Positions 33,333-44,397 of a stretch of 64,000 bases of DNA are shown here, piece by piece. Made by a program: the position numbers and the translations under genes. A model generated the notes under the pieces. It had not been told where the DNA came from and did not search any database. It was given only the letters and a program-made list of their open reading frames with translations. The first letter of the stretch is position 1; each line of letters begins with the position of its first letter. The DNA comes from Roridomyces roridus. Lineage: Eukaryota; Basidiomycota; Agaricomycetes; Agaricales; Mycenaceae. Location of the stretch: NCBI GenBank assembly GCA_029378245.1, contig JARKIF010000050.1, positions 186,001 to 250,000 on the forward strand, given 5' to 3'.

Positions 33333-34906
33333 TTCTGCTGTGCCAGATCAATTGGGGGTCGACTTGAAGGCTGGGCAGCCCAGTATTCTGCAACCGTGTT
33401 CCAGAGATTGTCTGACATGCAAGGTGTACCCTCCGGTCGTCGCGCGCGTTCGCCGCTGATGATCCTGAACATGGCGGCAGTTTCGGATAATTCAGAAAAT
33501 GGGGGTCGGCCGGTGTACAACTGATGTACATTGAGCGTGGAAGAGCGGTGAAAAGATTATCATACCTCGAAACAGACGCAGCCAAACGCGTAAACATCCG
33601 AAGCCGTTGTACGAACAAACTTGAGACCAAAACGGTCGGGATCAATTAGTTCTGGGGCCATCCAATACACGCTGCCGGCTCTATGGGAAGTGTGCGTTTT
33701 GGATGTGGCATCTGTAAAAGAGCTCAACCCGAAATCGGCCAAACAGGCGACCCAGTCCTCCTTGATGAGAATGTTTGCCTGAAGAATCAGCTGGCAATGT
33801 GCGTAGATCGGTCAGCCTACCTACCCCTCGCAGATCTCCATGAACGATATGGCGCGAGTGGAGGTACTGGATACCTTCAGCGATCTCGGAGAGCTGACGG
33901 AACGTCAATTGTCATGGATCACCTAACGATGAAACGGGCCCACCAATCTATCCACATTCACCCGACCGTGATCCTGAAGGTACTGCAAGACCGTACCGTT
34001 CACCATCCACGGAGAAACCATGCAGAGCGAGGACGAAAAGGTATCCCGATCAATTCCAATGAAAGGTAGGATATTCGGATGAATCAAGTCCTTCCAGACG
34101 AGAGCTTCTCGGCACAGTCTCTGCAGATTATCAGCGCCTGCAGAGCCGGACTACTGTACAACACACCAAGCGCATGTCTCGTAGCTGAGAACCTCGGGCA
34201 AAATAGCGCATATGCTTCAAGGCTACGGTCTTGTTGTCGTACCGTGCCCGGTAAACGTCTCCGAACCCTCCCCCAAAACTAGGGTGCATCTCTCTATCAA
34301 CGACTCCGGTGATGAAGAGTGAGGAAGGGAGCTTGTCACACGCCTCCGAGAGCTTGCGGACTATCCGGTGTGCCTTCCGAGCGTGCTCTTGCTGCACTAA
34401 GAATCCTCTATCGAGTGCCTAGGGACCGATAAGTGGGAGGAGGCCAACGGCAACCGAGAAGACCTCACACTTTGAACCACATCGAGAAACCCTTGCGCCG
34501 AATCCCCCTCCAAAGCGAGCACGGCCTGCTCCTTAGCTTTGGAGTCCAAAATTGCCACAATATGCGCCTCAATCCGATCCTCGTCCGCACGCAACGCACT
34601 CCTCAGCTTGGCCTCGTCAGCCAAACCGAGTTCAGAGTAGAGCCCCAACAGCATCTTTTTGTATCCCGGACTGTTGACGAGTACTTGAATAACGTTCTCC
34701 GACGCCATCGAAGCCCAATAACCATCTAACTGGCGTTGAATTTGGAGGACTTCTGGACTGGCGTCCGGGTGAGCATGGTTCGCAATTTGGGGCATATGAA
34801 CGCACTGCGTAGCTTGAGCCCTGCATGCATCTCCAAGGAAAGATAGCAAGCCCTGGTACGCCAGAATCTTTGTGGCAAAGTGTCTGGAAGTCCGCTGGCG
34901 ATTCAT
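31598..34906 (-). CDS. Chimeric tandem kinase: TKL kinase fused to PAK/Ste20 kinase (copy C)
   Basis: Intact gene encoding two kinases. The first half matches copies A, B and E: N-terminal helical region (MNRQRTS, ALEGDSAQGFLDVVQ), GGGFGDVYRARY loop, VALK, VHGDLRGANIL, ADFGLSSF and APELIDPDRFG. At about 33332, within the C-lobe end (SSRPPIDLAQQN), it switches in frame to sequence from a PAK gene. That is a Glu-rich, charged linker, then kinase 2 with GESGSVYAA loop, VAIKS lysine, ALDYLQKHGIAHRDLRSDNLLL catalytic loop, TDFS instead of DFG, WQAPEVRSGSYDPLKIDVWSVGATIWELAEANPPF, and a tail ending PPTPL. Splice junctions checked stay in frame. Two introns present in A, B and E are absent near the 5' end. 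The ATG at 34921 is an alternative start. Its CRIB domain was not carried over, so it lacks the usual PAK autoregulation (inference). Confidence 0.85.
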
Positions 34907-35734
34907 CTCAGCATTCCTCATCTCCACGCGTCTTCAGTGAATCTTGACGGGTTTACGAGAGGCAGTCGAGCGAGCGCCTATCGTGAGACAGGCTGGACAG
35001 CCCCTTGATTGAAGCCGAAGCTCGAACGCCGGAAGTTCATGGCCATGGGTTGGATTTCCTTGAGAGAGAGACAATCGAGGAAGAGTTGCGGTTGAGTTGC
35101 GGGGATGATGCCAGGGGTCCGACGTCCAGCAGCCATTCATCACACCTCCAGGCCAGCACCAGGTTCGTGGCTTGGTTGTGGCACTGGGAGAAATAAGAAT
35201 ATTCCTGGATCCGGAGGTATCCAGGTTTGAAATCAGTAATTGTCTGTCCACCAAAGATCAGCACACTTTCTCCCACGCTTTCTTTGCGTTTAGTTGGCTC
35301 TATATGATGGTATTTGCTGACCGGCAAGTCGGCATTGGGCAAGGCGGCAGTCCGGTTTTTCGGCTGGCGTAAGTACTGGCTCATGATTAAAGTCCGGCCG
35401 GAGGCCCAGGACTAGATCCGGGCTCCCAGTTAACTATAAGCAATATCCGGAGGAGCCAGGTCCGCCCGGAGGGCAATGTGTATCAAATCTTTCATCTTTC
35501 ATAAGAAATCTGCCATTACACATGCCGAGATGCCGCATGTCCTAAAACGACAGTTTGATCTGACTGCCGAGTGGTTGCCGATTCGGCCGTATTATGGAGG
35601 TTGTGGCCTGGGCAGGGCTCAGCGGGGTCCCAACACACATTCTGCCATTCTACCCTGCAGCCAAACAAAAATATTACTGCCACATGTACACTATGTACAG
35701 GCTCCCGTACGATCTAACGACCTGCCCTACTCAC
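34907..35734. other. Intergenic region upstream of copy C, no gene seen
   Basis: The minus-strand frame at 35037-35384 and the plus-strand frames at 35476-35893 show no domain or splice logic. The stretch probably contains the copy C promoter. Confidence 0.35.
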
Positions 35735-37795
35735 ATCCTCACATCCCATAACCACTCCGTTTATTGCAGAATTGTAGCGAAAAAGACGAAACACGACAGT
35801 GGTAGTAGTACTAAGACTCGACAAGGTCCCTGCGATTTGAGCGAGAGGAAAAATTGCGTAGGAGAGCGTAAAAGGGCGTATAAGCGTGGGTGAGAGAGGC
35901 ACATGCTATGTGAGTGAGTGATATGTAGATACTTAAATAAGTAAGTAAAAAAAGAATTAATCCAGACGACGGGGGTATGACATTGAAATGCATGCAAAAG
36001 ATGTGGCTAAGATGATGAGATGAGATGGATGGAAAAGATGCATATGCGGGTGTCATAGCGGGGTGGGTGGTATCTCCCCGGTTTGGAGAGCCTGCTCGAT
36101 CGCCATGCAGCGCGATAGCAGTTGTACAATGACCGGTCGGCCGCACGCCTTCTGTAGGAAAGAGGTCTGACACAAAGTCAGTCCGAGATCAGCGAGGAAC
36201 GAAGGAGAATGACGTACCCCAAGCAACTGCCGCAGGCTTCGGACGCGACATCGGCGGCTCGGAACACAATCTCAAAAAGTCGTGGAACGATGGAGGGTAC
36301 AACGCAGGCTCGCTAACAGGCGGCCAGCGGTTAGCAGGCTCTTGCGTGTCAGGCAAACGGCGGGTTGGCCTCTGCCAGCTCCCAGATCGTCGCACCAACA
36401 GACCACACGTCTATTTTCAGCGGATCATACGAACCACTTGCAAAAAACGTATGAGTTCCTCGATCCACGCAAAAGCGAGAACACGACTTACGATCGCACC
36501 TCGGGTGCTTGCCAGAAGAGCACGCCCGCGGGTTCAGTGGCAAGAGGTTCCTCGGGGGTCACGAGCACCGCATTCGAAAAGTCGGCTGCAAGATTGCTCA
36601 GCAGTGAAAAGCAGGAAACGACCGTAACTCACTGAGCTTCAAAACACCCTGGCTATTCAACAACAAATTATCCGAACGCAGATCCCGATGTGCAATTCCA
36701 TGTTTTTGCAGGTAGTCCAGCGCCTGCAGCATCTATACACGTGTCAAAAAAAAAGAAGAAAAGACAAGAAAAAGCCGACTCACGTCGCTCGCAAACCGCG
36801 CTAATACGCGCGGCTCCTGAATCCGCAGCCCAGCATCCACCAACCCCACCACATCCGCCAAACTCCGCTCCATAAGTTCCATCCGAATCCACAGAGCATC
36901 GTCCATAAGATCCACATAAAGTGCATCCAGCCCGAGCACCTGCTCACACCACAGACCCTCTCAACAACGAACACTCTCGCTGCACGTCCACAAGCTTGGG
37001 CGTCCCCGCCGGATCCAGCGAAACGCTCTTGATCGCCACCATCACCTGCCGCCCATGCCGCCACATCCTCCGCATCACGCGCCTTTATTGATGGCGGCAG
37101 CTTCAGCTTGCTGATAGCAGCGCCAGGTGAAATCGCCGCAGCAGTAAACACTCCCAGACTCGCCCTCCGCAATTTCCTGCAAATCGCAGTAGAAATCCCG
37201 CGGATCTATAGGCTCGTCGATAAAGTCCTCTAAAGGCGCGACCGCAGCAGCAACCCAACCCGCATAACGCTTCGCAGGTGTGATTGGAGTCTGCGAAGAG
37301 TCCCAAGCGCGGTGAGGGGGCCCGGTGAGAGTCGAGTACGCGTCGTAGTGATGACCTGTAGGCCTTGTTGGTGGCGGTGCGGCCTGTAGGCCCAGCGCCG
37401 CGCGCTGCTTGGGTCCAAGCGTCCCTTCCTCGTCTTCCTCTTCCTCTTCCTCTTCCTCTGCCGCGTATTCACGCAACGGACTCCGGAGCGGGCTCTCGTA
37501 CTCTGGCGGGCTTAGCGGACTGACATCCGCGCCATCGCCCTCGTTTGGAGGCTCGAATCCATAGCCATAGCCATACCCCTCCTCCTCGTCTTCTTCCTCC
37601 TCCTCCTCAGCAGGACCGCCAAACGTATCCGTGGCGCTAACCATCATCTCCGCCCTCGCATCGGGTCGCTTCTTCTCTGTCGCCCGCCGTTGCATGTCCT
37701 CCCACTCTCTCCTCCTCCTCTCCTCCTCGTCCTCCTCCTGCTCCTCCTGCGACTGACCACGCCGATGCCTGCCACTATCCAATTTGAATCCATTG
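35735..37795 (-). repeat. Segmental duplication, copy 2 (inside the PAK relic)
   Basis: Partner of 31267-33332. Here the segment sits in its expected full-length PAK context: sequence above 37795 continues as the PAK linker rather than as TKL. This makes it the likelier ancestral location. Confidence 0.8.
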
Positions 37796-39442
37796 CCGGC
37801 CAAATAGCTCCTCCCCTCGAGGTAATAGTCGAGCTTCCCATCATACCCCTCCTCCTCATCCGCCAACTCGGTGGTGGGCGTCTGGTGATCCTGGCTCTCA
37901 CTGGAACCCGAAGAACCAAAGTTGGAACTCTGCGGAGACGCAGGCGGCAGGGCTGATACTGATACTGAGACTGATGCGGCTGCGACCGCTGCTGTGGATC
38001 AACGATCAGCGATAAGGTTACCCGGGTGAAACAAGTCAACGCACAGATGGAGGAAGACGCGGGAGCTGCAGCGACCACGTTCGCAACCGCCCTGCGCGCA
38101 ATGCTGACTTTGCGCACAATGCCCGGCGCTCGGCGGAATACCCAACATCGTCGAATCGCTCATCCCGGAATCACGGTTGTCTCTGTCTCGTGATGATGGC
38201 GAAAGTCCAAACGTCTGCGCTGTCGGACTAGGACTCGGGCTTGGCGTCATTCCGAGGTACGACTGCCTCTTCCGTATAGGCGAGTTGCGTGCTGGCTGGT
38301 CTTGAGGAGTTTCCGATATTGTAGTACGCTGCGGTGGGGCTGTAGGCACCAGTCGCCCAGAGTAGGACTACCAAGCTCGTTCAGGGCAGGTGCCTGCTCT
38401 TGTTCCAGGTTTGGGAGGGGCGGTAACGGTGAACATGGGGGAAGCAGCCTCTGCAGACCACGGCGTGGCAGAAAGGACATCATCGGACCACGAGCCGGCG
38501 GAATCCCCTAGCGCAAGGTCGAGGGTAAGGTTCTTGGCATTGACGGGCGCCCGTCGTTCTGGTTCCGGAGATGGTGAGCGAGAGCGAGAGGGAGATCGGG
38601 AACGTGGAGATGATGAGACTTGTGGTATTGGTAGTGGCGGCGGAGAAGGAGAACGACGTAATGAGGACTGTCGTGACGGCTGTCTTGACCGGGGCGAATC
38701 GTACGTAGGCTCTGGGTCCGAATACGGCTGCGGCTCGGGCTGTCGTTGACGGACATTGAGCGCTTTCGGCTTGTCTACAAAGACGGGTAGGGGAGATGGT
38801 TGTTTTGGAGAATCCCGCGGCAGCTCTGGGACGGGGGACGAGCTGGCCGACGAGGTGCTCGTGGACGATGCACTCAACGACGAGGCGGGCGTATGTCGCT
38901 GATTTAGGAAGGGATGTGGTCCGTGGACCAGGTCGCAGGACCGCAGGAGAGATGGGCCTCTCCCGTGGGCGGTCCGCCAGTCGTCGCTGCTGGATCGCAG
39001 CAATCTCGTCGTCTGAAAAACCAGCTTCTTGCAAAGAAGTGGTCCATGACGGAGGCAGGCCGGCAAAGGCCTCGTCGACGTGCACGTTGTGCTGGAAGTT
39101 CCAGGGCATCGAGATGTTCTCGTCATCCTGCACCGGGCTGTTCTCCGCGCTCTTCTTGGACACTGTGGCGAACTTGAACAAGCCACTCCGCTTGCGCTTG
39201 GGGGGCGCAGTGGGGAGTACGAGTGAGACAGCCGAGGCGCTGGGGTTATACTGGTACTGGTCGACGGAAAGCGGGGAGCCAGGATTGGACTCGGGGGAGA
39301 GCGAGGCCAACGAACGGTTCCTGGCGGCGAGGTAGACGGGGTCCTTGGGAGGAGGAGGTGGGGGGATTGGAGGGGAGTTCCTCGAGAACTTGAAGACGCG
39401 GAGGGTCGAGAATCTGGAGCCCTTTTTCCCGTCCACCTCCAT
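36053..39442 (-). pseudogene. CRIB-containing PAK/Ste20 kinase, decayed full-length copy (D)
   Basis: The minus-strand reading starts MEVDGKKGSRFSTL, with a poly-Pro run, a basic patch, and a clear CRIB/PBD (ISMPWNFQHNVHVDEAFAGL, PPSWTTSLQEAGFSDDEIAAIQ). Such domains bind GTP-loaded Cdc42/Rac and hold PAK kinases off. A Ser/Arg/Pro-rich linker and a Glu-rich segment lead into the kinase domain, parallel to the second kinase of copy C. Frames break in the linker (about 38905, about 38385 and further). In the kinase, one-base gains relative to copy C fall at about 37052, about 36952 (giving a stop in the C-E-Q-V region), about 37142 (glycine loop) and about 36353 (stop after ANPPFA). The first open frame would end near 38480, giving a CRIB-only product of about 320 aa. 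The kinase is dead as sequenced. DFG is also DFS here. Confidence 0.75.
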
Positions 39443-41253
39443 GTCGCATCAATGAGAGAGCCAACAAACAAGGTCACAACACTCTTGTCTTGTCTTGACT
39501 AAACCCTGGCTAGTGCCGCGGCCACTCTCGGCGATGCACACGGCGATGCACATAGGCTGACGTTCAATGCCATTCCATACTATTCTTGCGGTTCAGACTG
39601 ACAGAGAACTGCAGCCACAAAAATCATTGGTGCCAGGATTCAGCTTTAAATATCCAAGCCATCGACAAGGCTGTCCCAGTTGCTCGCCGCCAAGCCCGAC
39701 GTATCTCTACTCTTCAACACCGCCCCGACTACCGCCAAGGCTCACCCGACGTTGGAGCGGAGGATCAGTCCCCTGAGGGTGGATCCTGGTACCTATCGGT
39801 TTACCCTCTCTCAAGCCTCGATGCGGACTTATTGGAGAAGCGGAAGCATTCAATCTATCTACCGGCCTCACACGGTTGAACTACTCTCCCGTAAGGCTGT
39901 AACGCCATCTTGAACGACTTTATCCTCGATGCAGCCCTCTTGTCTTGTCCCTATTCCCATAATTGTTTGAAAACGCTGCACGATCGGGCATAGCACAACC
40001 AAACGCGCTCCTCCAAAATACCGCATTTGGTAGGGGGCGGAGGTATTTCGATCTCAGGCACATCTGCCCTTGGTTCCCCTCTTTCCACCGACGATTCTAG
40101 AGTAATATTGACGTCATATTCTAGACTTAATTCATCCAATTCCTCTGCCAAACGATTGGAAGCACACGGGGACTTGACTTTGATATCATCTTGGTATCCT
40201 GTGCCTCGAACTCAAAACAATAGATCTCTTACATACCTCACGGAAACACACCTATTCACCGACTGGCCACGGTTCCAATTTTTTGAGTACAGAAACGACG
40301 CGTCTCTCACGGACTTACAACACCTTCCTGATCTTGCACGCCCGGAATGCCAACAATCTGACCTTTCTCGACCGAAATTTGTTCGCCAGATCTAACTCAG
40401 GTACGGCCGAGGGAGGCTACTGCTGGCCAGAGAGTCGGTCGGCGGAAGTATAATTATAAGTGGCTCAGCAAAACTATCCTAATTCTCAGGGTTGATAAAT
40501 GGACGTATGTAGAAATGAATTCAATGCAATAAAATGCATTGGGAATTCAACCTGGCGTCCGTCCCAATTGAGCATGAGCAATCTGTGTGCTAATGTCAGA
40601 ATCCTCCCATTGGCCTCCTTGCAGCCTTCTCCGAATCACAAATCGCAAACCTAACGCGGCGAAATGCTTCCGCCAAATATCCTGCGAAGTTGCCCGGAAC
40701 AAGGCCGTTTTCCTTGAGATTTCTCGAACCACTGCATTAAAGCTACCTTTGGCTCAACTGAAAAAGCGGGGGACGGAGGTATTTCCACCATGTTCAGGTA
40801 CCCGGTCCTCATCTGCCGCCTCGTTTCCAGTGTCCGGGGATCGTCGACGTTCTGGGACCGAGAACATATGCGATTTTCCCATCCTCGAGAGTTACCAACG
40901 GCTTAGGATCGCCTTCTGGATGATTCAGACCATTTGTCGAACAAGCAAATGGATACATACTAGCGCTCGGCGTTGATATCATGTCGGTATCCTGGGCCCT
41001 CTTGTAAGTAAACGATCGGAGTACAGTCATCGCACTTGCCTGAGTCTCGAACAAGACACTATCTCGAACGTCCATCGAAATCCTCTCGGATCGTCTACTC
41101 ACCAAGAAGGGAGTGTCGAAGATCAAGTCTTTGGCACGGAGCTACACTTGACATGAACAAACTTTAACACTGCACCGTCCAAGAGTAAACACACCTTTTT
41201 CGCCGACTCGGTGCGACTCCAATGTTTGGTGAACGGTACAACTACAAACCGAG
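39443..41253 (-). repeat. Degenerate duplicated SH3-like tail fragments
   Basis: Minus-strand fragments resemble the tail of copy E. At about 40325-40390, ISVEKGQIVGIPGVQDQ parallels TSVGKGQIVDILGVQDHWW at 41345-41400. The adjacent ACACACCTATTCACCGACTGG block (about 40245) parallels ACACACCTTTTTCGCCGACT at about 41190. Frames are short and interrupted, so this is noncoding duplication debris. 39443-39950 shows nothing recognisable. Confidence 0.45.
40590..40790. repeat. Dispersed repeat, copy 1 (partner 45510-45740)
   Basis: Shared blocks in the same order: CGMATCACAAATCGCAARCC, ATGCTTCCG/AAGCTTCCGG, GCTACCTTTGGCTCAACTGAAAAA and GGGGGACGGAGGTATTTCC-like. Both copies are noncoding. The 3' end of the second copy meets the hAT-like element. 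Confidence 0.4.
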
Positions 41254-44200
41254 TCAGATACCAGTTCTGTCCAAGTAATCCTGGGCTTCCTCACCTCCAA
41301 CAGAACCATTCGCCTTTCTGATCTGCCACCAATGGTCTTGCACCCCGAGAATATCAACAATTTGACCTTTCCCGACCGAAGTTTGTTCGGGCCAGAGGTT
41401 CGGATCCAGCTCAGGTGTGGCCCAGGCAACTGTGGAAACTCTGTCGGCGAAATAAAAAAGACGCGACAAATTGACGTACAAGCATGACGAGCTTTCGCTC
41501 GGAACACACAATTCTCAGGCTGTTGTAGATAGACGGAGGGCACGACTGTGGAAATCAATATAAGGTAGATAAAATGAAATGAACGCACTGCCAATCAATC
41601 GTCCCTTGCGCCCTTTGATCAAACAGAGAGCGATGCTGAGAGTTTGACGAGTTTCGACGTCTTCATATATGAATTCATATCTCCGCGCCAGTTGGTCAAT
41701 TTGAAGCTCCGCACCTTGATAGTTCCCATCGGAATCTGGACTTTGTGTCGAGTCAACCACTGCAATATAATATGAGCACTGCTTCCCAAAGACGCCAGCC
41801 TGTTTGACTCATACAGCCAACAAAATTGTCCACTGTTTTGACTTTCCAGCGAGAACCTTGTACTCCGAGGATGTCGACGAGGTCACTCTTTTTGAGCGAC
41901 ACGGGCAAACCATCGACGGTGACTCGGAATACTCTTAATAATGTGCGTGTGCTTAGGTAGTGTAGACCACTTACTCGCGTCAAGAACCGGTTGATCGCAA
42001 AGAACCCGAGCTTTGAAAACACACCGTCCGGGTCGTTCGAAACAACCGGATGGTAGCACTACGATTTAAAAAATCAAACCGCAAATTCAAAACAAGGGAG
42101 AGGGTACCCACCGCCTTCCGACCCGTCCGAGGTCCTCACTTGCCACCAATCACCCCGCTGATTATCCAGAATGACCGACATCCTCGTCTTTCAAAATGGT
42201 CAGTTCGTCTGAAGTGTTCATTTCCAGCCACGTCTGCAACAGGGTCTTGGAAGAATGTTGGTATCGAATGAGGCAAGTACTCACGACCGACGACAGTTCG
42301 AGTGTAGTAATAGTTGAGGCCCGGACGAGTCCAAAGAAAATTTCCGCCTACGTCAAGGGGATGAGATCAGTATTTCGAACAGAAAGCCATGGAGTAACGC
42401 ACGAAATCCGCTGGTACGCGGCGTATCAAGCCCAGCTGGACGATAGTATTCGTCTGGAACGTGTTGAGCTTTAATCCAAGACGCAGAATCACTCGCAGCG
42501 TCATCCCAAGAACTTGACTCGGAAGCTGAAGCGGTAATTCAGCGTTTGCATTCAAATGGAACAAGGGGAAAGCGACGTACGGAGCGGCACCGGCACCAAA
42601 CTTTCCATGTTCTTCACCACGATCTCGCTCTGAGGCCGAGCTGCAGGATTTCCCGCCCAATACGCCGCGAGAAATCCCCACAGTGCATCTGATATCTGCG
42701 GTGTACCCTCGGCAGGTCTTTGCGCGCGCTCGCCGTCGATGATTTTCAGCATCGCAGCCATTTCTGGGAGTTCTGAGAACGGCGGTCTTCCGGTGTACAG
42801 CTGGTAAGAAAAAAACTCGCAGTCAGCATGTACATACTGCCAGTGAAGCTACTTACCTCGAAACAAACACAACCAAAAGCATAAACGTCCGTCGCCGGTG
42901 TGCGTACAAATTTCATGCCGAACCGGTCTGGGTGCATGAGCTCTGGAGCCATCCAGTACATACTCCCCGCGCGATTGGATGTATGGCTTCTCGAGGTGAC
43001 GTCGGTGAATGAGCTGAGCCCAAAGTCCGCCAAACACGCCCCCCAATCGGCTTTGATGAGGATATTTCCCTTTTTCTAACGTTCAGTTTTGATGCATTTC
43101 AGGAAATGAATTCGGGTTTACCCCTCGCAAGTCTCCGTGAACGATGTTCCGAGAATGGAGGTACTGAATGCCTTGCGCGATTTCGAAGAGCTAAGTATAA
43201 TGCAGAACAATCATGCGTCAAATTGTCGATTGTTGGCTAAAGAACGCGACTGACCAGTTTATCCACATTTTTACGGGCGTGAAGGTTGAGGTAGTTCAAA
43301 ACCGTCCCATTCTCCATCCAGGGCGAAACCATGCAGAGGGAAGAGGGAAACGTCTCTCGATCGATCCCAATAAACGTCAGAATATTCGGATGATTCAGGT
43401 CTTTCCAAATGAGCGCCTCTTGGCAGAGTTTCTGGATTCCGGTCTTATGCGAATACCAGAAATGTATCATCCAACTCACCAGACGGAGAGCCCGCAACTC
43501 TTCACCGCGGAGAAAATGCCGCAGGTGTTTGAGAGCGACGGTCTTGTTGTTGTACTGGGCACGATAGACGTCCCCGAATCCGCCCCCAAAGCTCGGGTGC
43601 ACCTCTCTTTTGCTGACGCCCGTGATAAACAACGAGGATGGCAGTCGGTCGCAGGCCTTTGAGAGTTTTCGGATTATCCGTCGGGCCTTCTGAGCGTGCT
43701 CTTCTTGCATTAGGAAACCCCGATCCAGAGTCTGAAGCCGGTTAGATTGTCACACACAAATGATAATAGGAAAAGGTTCATACATCCTGGATAACATCGA
43801 GGAAGCCCTCAGCCGCATCGCCTCGCAAGCTGAGCACAGCCCGTTCCGCAGCGTTCCCGTCGAAAATAGACAGGATGTGGGCCGCGATGAGATCCTCGTC
43901 TACTCGCAAGGAGCGGCGCAAACCCGCGTCGTTAGTGACGCCGAGCTCAGAGGAAAGCTGGATGAATTGAGGTTGCATATACAAAACCGTTCGAAATGCA
44001 GACCGTACCTGGCGTAGTATTTTCTTGCATTCCAAGCTTTTGGCAAGGGCACTGACGACATTGTCTGAAGACATTGAAGCCAGATACTCCTCGAAATTTT
44101 GCCGAGTCCCGCCTTGAGTTGCAGTAGGAACTGGGCTAATATACGCGTCAATACCGAGTCGAATGAAATGGGGACACGACTGGGACTTACCTGGCATCTG

Positions 44201-44397
44201 CAACCATATTCCTACAAGCACTTCTGAGAAATGATATCAAGGTCTTGACGACGAATCAGTGATCCACCAGCTCGCGAAGAACATCTTGCCTGATAAAGCA
44301 GGATTTTCGGCTCAGACGTGGCAGTGGCGTCTGAATTGGATGGCGACGGGGATTTCTCGAGAGGTGGCCTTGATCCAGAACCAAGTGCATGGCTCAT
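41254..44397 (-). CDS. TKL-type kinase with C-terminal SH3-like modules (copy E)
   Basis: Fourth member of the kinase family. The N-terminus MSHALGSGSRPP is followed by the shared helical region. The first intron (44289..44244) begins GC. Kinase motifs are complete: GGGFGDVYRAQY, VALKH, HGDLRG|NILIKADWG, ADFGLSSFTDVTS, APELMHPDRFGMKF, AFGCVCFE and ARPQSEIVV. Beyond a Ser-rich linker the C-terminus holds successive SH3-like stretches: ELTILK...ILDNQRGDWWQVRTSDGSEG (about 42100-42230), VSLKKSDLVDILGVQGSRWKVK (about 41820-41920), a weaker YEFIYEDVETRQTL...IVPSVYLQQPE unit, and GKGQIVDILGVQDHWWQIRKANG (about 41345-41400) ending DYLDRTGI. The first SH3-like unit contains an extra base, so the tail may be partly broken. 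The kinase part is confident; the 3' gene end is approximate. Confidence 0.65.

Noticed and set aside
38390..39335. Plus-strand Arg/Gly-rich frames opposite the PAK relic
   Set aside because: Antisense shadows of the Ser/Pro-rich linker and CRIB region.
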